DNA of 64,000 nt, taken from assembly GCA_948567375.1 (NCBI GenBank), contig OX419757.1:11236974-11300973 (forward strand), in the 5' to 3' direction. A model generated the notes under the pieces. The model saw nothing but the letters and a program-made list of their open reading frames with translations. It ran no database searches and had not been told where the DNA came from. The stretch is from Lunularia cruciata. Taxonomy: Eukaryota; Streptophyta; Marchantiopsida; Lunulariales; Lunulariaceae. Shown in pieces: positions 1 through 12,000 of the stretch (positions within the stretch are counted from its first letter, which is position 1; each line of letters opens with the position of its first letter). The translations under genes were made by a program, and so were the position numbers.

Positions 1-1884
1 TGAACTTGTGTTGCCGTTTGTAAGTCACTTTCACGTTTCGGTAATCACCGACTTGTTCTTCGTCACCATTCCTGCATTACGTCTGCCGAAGAAGCGGTTT
101 CGGCAGCGGACACTGCCTAAAATATGGATGGAGAGATGCCCCGAGCCTTTGAGTCGAGCTTCACTTAGGTAGATAGATGTCACAGATAGAGTAAAACTGT
201 GTAAAGATGTACGGTCTGACCACAGAAGACGGTACTTGTGAGAGATGACGGTATGGTTTTGTCAAACACAAAACATAGTAAGAGAACCATAGATGAGAAA
301 TACTCACGGCCTTTACCTGTTTCTGTGGGGAGAAATGAGTGACTGCAAGTGATAGCTTACTAGTCAAAAGACTCCACAAAAGTAGATTGATCACTCGGTA
401 ACTGAACGAAACAGTCCATTTTCGTACATAAGTACTCGGACCGAGAACGGGCGAAGAATAGGCGACTTTAGAGTGCGGTGAAGTGTGAATTCTTCCCACC
501 AACGAGTTATTAGTGCTGAAATACGAAGACTACCGCAGAGGGAACTCGATATCTAGGAGAGTAATTCTCTCGATAAGTAAATGCAATGATTTTTGAGTCA
601 AGGCAAACCCTTCACGAGACTGAGTAGTGCACACAGGAAACTTGTCGCAAACTTGTTCTTGTAACACAGATAAGTTTTCCATACTCTCTAGTAAGAGCTT
701 CTCGTCTTAACGGGGCAGTGCTCACCAAGAAAGTTGATTAGTAGGCAAGGGAGGAGTCATAAATACTGAGTACTGAAATCGTGAAGCAAAAGATTTCAGC
801 CAAGGAGCTCGAACAAACGTCAGGGAGGTCTTCCCATTCGATATACAAGAACGATTTCACGTCGACTGATCCTTCAATAGACGGATACTGCACACAGGGA
901 AAAGGACAAGAGACCAAATGGGGGACCTTCGCCTTTTCTCAACTTCACGCAAATAAGCAACTGCGACGTGACTTATCCTTTTCGACGTCCCACTCTTCAC
1001 TTCTTATCAAGTTATACGCACAGAACCTAACCCTCTTCTCCGATGGTCAACCTAAGTATGTACAAACGTGGACCGGAGAAACTCCGGAACCGAAGGCCTG
1101 ACCAGGTTCAGACTAGTTGGACGTCCTCAACGACTTCCTACGGCCTGTGTACTAAGAGAAAATTTAATATACTCCCGGGTCGGTGAATGCATATTAAGTG
1201 ATATATCCATTAAATTCAACTTTCCTCTCATGTGCCTTCAATCTCTCTATATTCTTCCAAATCGGCGGAGCCAACCAAAGATGATGTGCTCTCCAGTCGG
1301 TTAACGAAGGCATTCTTGACAAACAGCTCAGAGAACTGTCATTAAAGGTCGGATACAATCAATCTGTTTCTGAATAAAGAAACAAAGAGATGATCAGTGC
1401 CGTCGCTTGCTTTCTGATGCCTACTGGAAAGCTGAAAATTAGAAACTCCGTAATCAAATTATGCACAAGTGGCCACGCCTGTGACGAAAGAACAAGGCGA
1501 TGGACAAAAGAGACATTATGCGATACCCATTTCCGAAATGAACTACAGAACAACCAAATCCCATCAAATACGTGACAACTAATTAGCGAGGTCCTTCTGG
1601 CTACTTCAGAGCACCTTACTGGTCTAACCTCAGAGTTCCAAATTACCTAAAATCGTGGAACAGCGGAATATAATACTGTAGAACTGGTTACAGGCTCAAG
1701 TCCCTGTCAAGATGACCTCCATTCGACAATTTGCCTCGGTAAACTAATCAGGGGTTCCCATGAATTTCAGATCGACCTCCTCAGAGCACTTCGCTTGGGC
1801 AATATTCAGCATATAGACCTGCATGTAAATGCATCAAGACCTTCAGAACTGATGAAGTTCTGCAAGATCTTCTACTCTGTCTAA
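1..1884. other. Downstream flank of NUA, no gene recognised
   Basis: This stretch lies beyond the stop codon of the minus-strand NUA gene. Open frames occur on both strands (for example 161-502 minus and 781-1101 plus), but none has a recognisable domain, a repeated coding pattern or a convincing start, and several begin at non-ATG codons. The part nearest the gene presumably holds the NUA 3' untranslated region. I see no transposon ends, RNA gene or strong repeat. Confidence 0.5.
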
Positions 1885-1890
1885 TTTATT
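1885..1890 (-). terminator. Candidate poly(A) signal of NUA
   Basis: AATAAA on the minus strand, about 86 bases beyond the TAA stop of NUA. The spacing suits a near-upstream polyadenylation element, but plant signals are degenerate and a six-base match is weak evidence. Confidence 0.3.
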
Positions 1891-1975
1891 GCACCTCCTC
1901 GAAATCTGCATAAAGATGTTTGCGAGGATCACCTTTCAAAATTGTTTGTGATCAGTAGGTGACCTTGTTGTACAA

Positions 1976-4900
1976 TTACTCTTCTCCTTCCCTTGGGGCA
2001 GCTTCCATGGAACTACTGGTTGGAGGGCTTGCTTGCGGATCTGACTGGCCAGCGGCACCATTACCACCTTGATTCACAGGCCTTGCACCTTCAGAACCCT
2101 GAGCTGGGGTACCACCTGCAGCATAATTACCATCAGAAGATTGCCAAGAAATTCAGCACTAACAAGTCAAGTCCCATGTGATTTATATCCATGCTAAAGA
2201 GTTCTGTATACTGAATGTGTAGTGTCATATGCTTGCGACAACCCTACTACCTGCTTGCCCTCGCCCTCGGACCCCCGTGGAAATAACTCGCCCACCTCCT
2301 CTCCCGCCTCCAGGAGCTCTCTGTGTAAAGATGCAACCGTTATTTATGACGCAATAAAATATGGAGCAACTGCCGATTCATACTGTATTGCTACATTGAT
2401 TCTTGAGTCCATTGACCGGTGTAACTCCTACGAACATCGACCAGAGCAACCCGAGCAAAAACAAATGCAAGCCAAATGCTGCTGCTGTCATATCAAGGAA
2501 ATGGGAGACATGACTAAATATTGGACAGAGTACAGGTGATAATGACACAAACCTTAGCACCTCTTGCTGTACGTCCTCGGCCTCTGGCTGCCGGTGATGG
2601 AGGATTGAGGCCTCCTCGCCGAAGTACAGCTCTCTCCTTTGCTCTCTCTGCCAGATGTATAGTCGTACTTTTGACTGCTGCCAATCGAGTGAGCATGGAG
2701 TGACCTCCGTCGGCCGCCTGTTCCACAGAGACTTTCTGCTCCTGGGCCCCCGTCTCTCCTGAGCCAATCACGTCACTGGCAACCTCTACAGAGCCAACTT
2801 GCACATCACTGGGTGGATGTTCTGCAGCTGTACCAGTAGTGTCTCTATTCTCACTGGTGGTCAAAGAAGCTCCCACATTTTGTTCACTAAGGGAAGAAGG
2901 TGCTATCTCTTGCACACTTATGTCCTCTCTCTGTGCGGCAGGCTTCTCCTGCACTACCCTTGTCTCGAGGACCTCCTCTGAGAATGTCTCAGTTCGAACC
3001 GTAGTCTCCGTTACCGTAGTCTCTACCACCATCTCTCCCTCTTCCATCTCACTTACATCCTGGGTTTCTTCCGTTACCAAGGTCTCAGAGAAGGTGGCGC
3101 TAGTTCGTTGGACCCCAGTATCACCAACGGCGATGTCAGGTTCAGTAGATTCACCGTATTCCACCCCACTTGTGTCAAAAGTCGAGGCTATTTGGACGTC
3201 GTCTTCAAAACCTGCCATGCGCTCATTCACGTCAACATCTATCCCACCTTGAGAGAGGGGTGCAACATCACCGGCATCCTGTGATACCTCGCCAACAATG
3301 TCAACCAGTGACACTGAAGCAGTCTTTGGTTGACCTTCATCCCCCAAAGTTTGGTCAACTTGTGCTGGAGCGTCTGTGAATTCTAGTTCAGTGGCTCCAA
3401 ACTCTGCTAACGTCTCCGTTGATCCTTTAGCCTCAGTTGCCACGTCTGACTCCCGATTTGGATCCTCGATGCTCTCGTCAACCTTCCCAACGTCGGACTT
3501 CTCAGCCTCTTGCATCTCCTCAACTCTTGGTACAGGCTCCTGTGGGAGTAACACGGCCTCCGGTCTAATAAAACGGGGCCTTTTCTGAGGTTGGGCATCC
3601 GATGACTCAGTGGCAGGCCGTTCTCTCTCACTATCAGGTATTATTGTTACAGCTGCAACAAGTTCCTCAGTTGATGCAAGAACTCCACTCAGTTCAGTAA
3701 GTACTTCCTGAGTTTCTTGACCAATCTCACTTGGCACCTTCGAACCAGCTACAGATGTGCTCGCAGAAGCGCCTCCTTCTTCAGCTACTAGTTCAGGCGT
3801 AATTTCAACTGGTCTGGGCCTTTTCTGAGGAGGTGCAGTTTCACTCTTCACCTCTTCCAGGGGGATCTCATCAGCAATGTTTAAATCTGAAGCCGTAGCA
3901 GATCGCTTACGAAGAGGAGGTACGGACACTGGAGGAAGGTTCACATTGATAGGAACAGCTGGTTGTGGCGTAGATTCCGTAACTAGGGCGGCAAGCTCTG
4001 ACACCTGTGAAGCTGTTCCAGATGTAGATGGGAGTTCGCCAGCATCATTTCCAACAACAGATAGTTTGGCTTGTTCGACAAACTCCATATCAGTTTCTTC
4101 GCCAGGAACTTCTCCTGTTATTTCACCAGCTTCAGATATGATCTCTTGCTGACCGGCAGGCTCAATCCTGGGACGAATCAATCTGCGACCTGACTTTCTA
4201 GCTTGAGACACGCTAACTGCTGCATTCCTCTGCAAAACAAGGAAGCAACGACGACAGGATGAAGAATAGACCTCGTTTTACAGCATAAATTTGGTACCTC
4301 TTTTCACGCTACTTAGTCTGGGAAAGTCCTCGTTTTAATAACGCGAGTTAGCGGCGTAATCAAATCTCCAGGGTCTCAGGATTCATATTCTGCAATAAGT
4401 ATGATCATACTTCTATTCCCGCCGAAAGATATCAATATCAGTTACAGTCCTCAGCTCTAGGAAAGAAGTAAAGGCAAAATACGAAACCTATTCCTCAAAT
4501 ATAAGTACGAAGTAACAGATGACTTTACGTGCAATCTACATGAATGGCAATCAAACTTTCGGGCAGGTTAAGAGGCCAGCTACTGCCTGATGAACTAAGA
4601 GTGAATCAATCAGAAGGACAACTCCATGTTTTACTCAAGTATATTGGCCGCACCTCCCGTTCTTCGATTGCCGCCCGCAACTGAAGGATTTCTTTCTCCC
4701 TCTGATCAGACACTGGTGCTTGAGCAGGAGGTGGTCTAAAGGGTGGACGAACGGATGCAGGCGGAGCATTCGGCAAATTTGTTCTAATTGCCTGACGAGG
4801 CCCAGAAGTAGTTGCTCCACTTGCAGTCAACCCAGTGGAGCTCGCACTTACTGCCCCTGAAGTTATGGTTATTCCAGTCGCCGGTACAGTATTTAGGGCA

Positions 4901-6038
4901 CCATCTATTGCTGGAGCACTAGTGTCTACCGGAGCAGGTTGAGGTGTGCTCTCATTGTTGATCATAACTATGGCTTGAGGTACCAGAGCAGTTCCCGATG
5001 AAAGAACAACTGCGCTTGACTGGGTAACAGGTTCTTGGACGCTTACGGGCAGCTCAGCCACAGGAGTGGCAACAGGTTCGACGCTAACAGCTCTTTCCTC
5101 GTTTTCAAGTAGAAGAGACGCATCAGAGCTGCTTGGATTGATAACCAGTGGCTGTAATACAAGCACACGGTTCCACGTTAGGGGAGATTATACATCTTCA
5201 CTCTTTCAACTGCTACATATATATACAGTGGATGCACTCAGATTCTCCAGGGTACAAAGCAGTTCTCATCTTCAATGCACCATAACTGTTAACCCAGCCA
5301 AAAATTGGTCCACTTCCGCCAGAAATCAATACAATTACAGTACCTCGACTGGCTGAACTCGCTTCAAAGCCTCCAGTTCGCTCTCGATTCTCTTATATTC
5401 CTGTCCAAGATTCAGAAACCGATCTGTAAGTATCTGTGAGAAGCAGACAGAAGCCCAAGATTCTACGGAGGGGGAATGGAAGTATTCCGATACTGTTACT
5501 AGGGAATGTGGTGGAAATTTGCCATGAAACAAAATAAGTCTAGCTAGATACCTCAAAAGACAATGGAGGGCATTTGTGTTTGTTATGAAAAGGATAAAAC
5601 GTCTCACGAGCAAACCAAAGTTAAGAAACATCGTTACCTGAGCTGCTTTTTGAGTCAAGTCCATGAAAGTTTTCTGATCCCGTTGTCGGAATGCTTTCTC
5701 TTTGCGTAAGGATTCCCTTTCTCTTTCCAGTATCTTCTCGAGTGTCTATGAACATACAACAGTTTAGTTAGTTTCATAGAATGTCACAAAAGGAAACCAC
5801 AATTGAACACAAGAATCCATTGAAATAATCAGCCAGACCTGTATTCTAGCATCTCGCTCCTTCAAAGTGGTTTCCTTCTCCTTGAGAATACTCTCTGCTT
5901 CCCTCTGGGCTTGTTCTTGACGAGCAGCAGCTTCTTGTCTCAAAGCAGCAGCTTCTTGTCTCAAAGCAGCAGCCTCTTGCCTCAAGGCAGCCTCTTGTCG
6001 TGCCGCTTCATGCCGTGACTCCATGGATGTCCGTTTAC
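1976..6038 (-). other. NUA: NUA exons 46-52 (C-terminal disordered tail)
   Basis: Exons: 5839-6038, 5638-5745, 5344-5433, 4654-5151, 2553-4229, 2251-2320, 1976-2115. Exon 49 (166 residues) is Pro/Ser/Thr/Ala-rich. Exon 50 is the largest (559 residues), opens with the conserved GRRLIRPRIEP type segment and then becomes highly acidic and rich in Glu, Thr, Val and Ser, ending near TTIHLAERAKERA, which matches the conserved C-terminal helix of plant NUA. Exon 51 encodes an Arg-Gly-rich segment (GGGRGGGR) and exon 52 a Gly/Gln/Pro tail to the TAA. RGG tails in this family are typical nucleic-acid-contact regions. Confidence 0.88.
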
Positions 6039-9000
6039 CTGTCTCAAGAGGGCAAGCAGATAAGTCTTCATACAAGCAAGCGACGAACAATCTAGTGTAA
6101 CTTTTCATGACAAAGTCAGGGAGTATCTTAGGCTTGGGTTTCACTTGCGTCACTAACCTGCGGTTGCTTTGAGCTCCTTTAGCTCTTCCGTTTGTTTGGT
6201 AAAATTCTCAATTTCCTTACTCAGTTCTTCCTTCTCTTTCAGAAGGTTCTCAATTTTGCGCTGCAAGAATTTAGCCACACTCATGCCAATTAGTTTCTGC
6301 ATAAAGAACGAAACCATCTTCGTAAGAGCATTGACGGGGTAAGATAAGGCCACACCAGTAGTACCTTCTGAAAATTAGCATGTCTCCTGTACCTATCCAG
6401 CTCTGATTTGACGGCCTGTCACAAACAAAGTCCATTGGGATGAAGAAAACGCAGCGGTTACGGGAAAGACCTGTGAAGGATTACGACTCACTTGGTTGTA
6501 CCAAATTACTCCTCCGTTTCCATCATGACAGCATAACAACACATCAAACCTCTTACTCTCAGAATCATGAATTTTGATTACCTCGCCTTCTTGAGCTTTC
6601 CTTTCCAACTCGCTTATCCTGCTGTCCTTCTCAGTGATCTCATTTTGCGACTTCTCGAACTTGTTACGCGCCACCTCGGATTCCTTTTTGGCAACTTCAA
6701 CCTCTTCTTTCGCTGCCTCGATTTCTATCTTTAGACTCTTTACAGACTCCTGTAAGCAGAACATTCACCTTTAGTTATGCTGCTTAGGACCAGTTGGTAT
6801 GCATGAACTAGGGTACATCTTGTGTATGGAATACAAAACCCGTTGCATACAACCCGGTTCCACACCCACGTCCCACAGGACTGACACATGATGGTAACCC
6901 AGTAAATATCGTCATAACTATCAATTACGTAGAGAGGTAAGAATGTGAGAGCCTGCATACAGAGGTTAGCATGATGTTTGACACATCGGAACCTGCAATA
7001 CACTGTGAGTGTGAGCAAGTGTGACGTTGAGAGCGAAGCATGACTTACTGACTGCATAAACTTGTTAGTGCATAGGACATGAACTGCCCGAATCTCAAGA
7101 AATTAGAGACGTCTCCGGTGCGTGCGTATGAGAACTGGGATAAACCCCTGCATGCTCTATGTCAGTATGAGTCTGTCAGTAGCAGTCTATTCAAAGCAAG
7201 TTTGCACCGAAACACCCACCACTTCGTCACGGCCCATGGGTGTCAAGATAGCTGGATGCATCCTGAGTTTATGTTCTTTCGAGTGCATTGGTTCTCCGTG
7301 GAAGTAGTGCCCAGAAGAATAAAACGAAGAGATGAGAGGGTAGGGAGGCAAGTATTAGCTGTAGCCTTCCCTTGACAAGAAAAACAAAAAACATTCATGC
7401 ACGGACTAGGGCACACACAAAACCCTTGCAATCCCACTCTCACTATTGCAGTATACAGGTGCAATAGCTTTCCTTTCCGTAGGCTTTGTCCCGGAACCTC
7501 ACAACTCCAACAAGCCTGCTACGAACTAGTAAGCAGATCGTAGGTCTAAAGAATTCGACATCGTCCCAAAATATATACGTGACTGACAGTGAGTGACTAA
7601 TATGATCATCGCACCGCAACCAACGAGTAGGACCAATAGTGAAGGCGAACAATATTGTGCGTAAGAGTAACGGCTTCATATCAAGTAGGTAAATTATAGG
7701 ATGCAAGTATATGCCAGAGGTAAGCTAGAGTTTTGTCGTAATCGCCTACTCGTTCCTAATTTCTCTAAGAGAAATTTGATTTTCAAAACCATACCTGAAC
7801 TTCGTCGAGTTCACTCTTCACCCGTTGGTAATCCTCCATATCGATTGCTTTGTACTTTTCTAACAACTGGAAAGGCAAAGCAATAAACAATCAGTAAGAA
7901 TCAATTCCTTTTATCTACTCAATATTCAGTGACAAAAACTTTCAAGACGAGCACCTTAGTAACTCTCGTCTGCCACCGTTGCGTTTCAGCCCTTTGCATT
8001 TCAAGTTCTTTCCCAGCAGATTCCAGCTCCACTTCCTTCTCCTTCAATCTTTTCTGCAGTGGCTCGAGTTCTAGTTGCGCTAGTCTCACCTTCTCACGGG
8101 ACTCCTGGAAAGTAGATTTAGGTGCTTTAGGCATATTCCGAACAATCGCTTACAAGAACTTGACATCGGACTTCTCATTCGTATTGTGTTCCAACGGGAA
8201 TTGATATGCAGCTTCCAGTTCGTGGGGTATTACATCCATTGAGAAAATCAAAACTCACCCTCGAGTCCTCAAAATTCCTGCGGTTTTCTTCCCTAAGTTG
8301 CGAGTTGCTCTCTCGCAATAGGTTGATCTCTCTGACCTGCAGACAGCGATGCTTTACTCAGATTTAAAAGGGAATAATCTAGTCGCGTAGTGTCGACACT
8401 TAAAAGCTGATGACTTATTCCGGATGGCGTTGCTGCTGACGTTTGCTAGTCTTCTCCCTGACAGCACACTAATTCAACCTTATTCACACCTGGAACCACG
8501 TCTTGGTTAGTAAGCGATCTAGTGTACTAAGATCGCTGTGAATATTTCCATCTGACGTAGTACTCACTCTCTCTCAAGCCTGCCAGCCTATCTTTGTCAA
8601 TTGCAAAATCTATGCCAACAGCTATGGGTATGGTAGAAAGGCAACGGAATGTTCTGAAGTGCCTTGTACAACCCGTCTTGATAGTTTAAGTAGACAAGAA
8701 GTAACTCCACCAAAAAATTTTAAGAAGCTGAGCGTATTCTTTAACAATCTCCAAGAATTACCTGAGCCTGCAAAGACTTGAGCTCCTCATCAGAGTAAAG
8801 GATGGTACGGGCATTCTCTTGATCGCGCCGTAATGTCGATCGAGCCTCCTCTGCAGCACGAAGTGCGGCGTCTAGCTGTGTATGTGAACGGGGAAGAGGA
8901 GTTTTAGACAGAGCAGTAATACAATATTACTTCGTGAAAAGAAGAGAATCTGGTAGGTTTATAGCTTATTAGTCAAAGTCAAGTGGTGCTGGGAAGACTC

Positions 9001-12000
9001 TGCAAACCATCATTTAAAGTTATGAGAAAGAGGCCCTAGCAAACAAGTAAAGAGCATACCTGTCTCTGCAATCGGAGACGTTCTTGCTTTAGAAGTGAAA
9101 CTTCGGTCTCAGCCTGGAAAACGATCAAGGATCCATATTATCAGAGATTCCAGTTTTTATTCATCACTTGCATTTTCAGGTACTAGTTTCCAGTCTGAGG
9201 GACCGATATCTCAAATGAAAGGTAGTATTTCAAGAATAAATTTACTGACCGTTTCTTTGGAGCGACGCAAATATCGGATGACATTTTGCAGATCAAGTTC
9301 ACCCTTGGTTTCAGCACTTTCGCTGTCTCCTGCCCCGCCGGACTCTTTGCGAGATTGTTCTGCTGAGGTAATGTGTATAGCTTCCAGGCGATCTAATAAT
9401 AGTCGATTCTACATCAAATACGGAATTTTAGTAGTTGCATGTCCCAGTGCTACACTCTCCACACAAAAAATCCTTCAGCTTCTGTCTTCAATGTATTGAG
9501 ATCTCCCGTTTCTTCTTATACCCATACAGCCGTTAAGCATAAGGGACATAAGGTCGTATCAGTGGCTAAATACAACTACGAGAGGTTTTCCAGAATATAG
9601 CAAAACGCAAGTAACATCAAATTAGCGAAATCTAGTGGGACGAGGCTGGAAAATAACTCAAGCTCCTACTCGGCATCACTGACTTCAGTCTTAATCTATT
9701 GGTTGCTATCTTCTCTCCGTTGGCACAAAAAAAGACTATCTCACCTGCTCCTCAAGTTCCTTGCACTTCTTCTCCGTCTCCACCTTCGCCGCGTCTAGGA
9801 ATGACTTCTCCACAGCCCATACAACTTGGGCTGACGCCTGTTCAAGAACGCCATTTTTACCATATACATTTCATTTTCAGTTGCTACGATCCTTCCATGT
9901 AGAACTAGAAATATCTTGGGAACAAGTCGCTTGCACTCGATACTGAAACAAAATCCTATCTGACGTGGGCCATATACAATTTAAAACGAACAAAGAGTTC
10001 AATCTGCACAAATCCATTCACTCATCAAAACCTGGAGTGATGAATACATTGAGAAATAGATCCCGTTCCTTAGGACAGGGTCCTATAACCATGTAGGTAT
10101 GGATAGGAACATTGTGAGCAAGGTATATGAAGTAAATCCCTCATCAATTATCTGCAAAGTTTTAAGTGATACAAGGGGCACCTAGTGAAAAACCCTTACC
10201 AGCTGAGTTTCTGCGGTTTCTGCCTGCTTCCTGAAAGTCGCTTCAGATTCTTCTAGCTTTGTGACTCTCTCTTCTGCTTGGGTCAGCTCCCTTATCGTAT
10301 CTGCTTGTTGAAGGATCTGCGAGACGATCACATTGGATCTCAATTACTGAAGATAAGAGAAACAGATTAGCCTGTTGACCTAAACCTTGCTGGAGCAAAA
10401 TTTAGTTAAACAACAGGACTTCACGACACTCCACAGCTTAGTGAAATTAGGAGGTGGAGGCAAACAAACATCGTGTCTGTACAGAGAGACCAACTTTGTT
10501 AGTTCTTACCTGTCTTTCGTAATTCCGTTGAGCTTCGCGCCACTGCTGGTGATACTTGTCAACTTCCTGCTTCAGAGTTTTAACTCTTTCATCTGCTTCT
10601 TGCAAAGATGCTCTAAGTGGAACACAAAAGTAAAACCTAGTGTAAGAGTGGCATTCGAGTAGAAACCACCTGCTAACTTGAGAGATCATATTAACTTCTT
10701 TGTTAGCACCATTCACATCCTACGTCAGCACTATTACTTTGGACTCATTTCCCCCACATCATTGAATGCATCTTCAGCACCTGCACAACCTAAAGTAGAG
10801 CTTCACAAAACAAATTCTTACTGAGTTGAGGAAAGAGATTCTTGAATGGTGGCTATTTCGCGACGAGCCTCCCGCAAGGCAACTTCTTTCTCGTCAACCT
10901 TTGAAGCATTGTTACTTTCCTTTTCAGCAAGTTCTGCTTCCAATTTTGCCATCTTCTCTCTCAGCCTTCTGACATCAGCTTCCATGACCTCTTTCATGTG
11001 CTCCACCTGCAATGCAGTCACTTCCGGAGTAAAACGCATAATCCTGCTACATACATGAGGGGTCTGAAAAATCGGTATTGCAAATCAAGAAGAGAACATG
11101 GAATTCGTAAACGTAAATTACATCTGTCTTATACTGATTATGGGCTGCCTCCAATTGCTTAAGAGCCTCCTCGTTGGCCTCAGCAATCCGCTTGTACTGC
11201 AACAAGAAGAGGCAAAAGGTAAGCTTATCCATGCAAAGTATCCTTCACCTCGACATGCATAATCTGAACCTGAGTTCCTCGGAAAACATCTAACCTGTTC
11301 CGTATGACCCTTGGACGCCATAAGGTCCTCTTTAACTAGTTCCAGCTCCTCTCTTGCTTCTTGTAGATTTGCAAGTATCTGTTGCACAGCACGACAATGA
11401 AACAGCAAATAAATAAATCCTTGTGCGGAAGTAAACTGAAGTTTCTAATCAATTGAAATACTTTTCAGCTATGCACTTGTTGCAGCTTTAAGCGAGACTT
11501 ATATTGCGGTCACTTTGATCTTGCAACGCAGAGTAAATGAACCAGCGTATTGAAGGAACACTTTCAACTCCACAGAAGATATCGACACAAAAGTCTATTG
11601 TGTAACTGTATGCAGAACCCGTTCTAAGACCTTGGTTTCCCGCGAAGGTGCCCGGATCGGATAGGACATGAGTCTGATCTTGTAATGTAGACATAAACTC
11701 TCTAAGTCACGTATGTCGAGAGTATATATAGGTATACGAGAACAGAAACCGTTCTGGGAACGGGTTATCCAGAACTCATGAAGTGCAAATGATCGGTAAG
11801 CAAGATGTACATAATTCACAATGCTAGAAATCCATAAGGTAGAATGCATCTGATCTTGTAATGTAGACATAAACTCTAAGTCACGTATGTCGAGGGTATA
11901 TATAGGTATACGAGAACAGAAGCCGTTCTGGGAATGGGTTATCCAGAACTCATGAAGTGCAAATGATCGGTAAGCAAGATGTACATAATTCACAATGCTA

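Noticed and set aside
161-1304. Open frames at 161-502 (minus), 781-1101 and 1068-1304 (plus) as genes
   Set aside because: No recognisable domains, weak or non-ATG starts, and overlapping frames on both strands; nothing distinguishes them from chance.
2378-4152. Open frames opposite or shifted to NUA exon 50 (for example 2839-3252 and 3877-4152 on the plus strand)
   Set aside because: They are shadows of the long, compositionally biased acidic exon.
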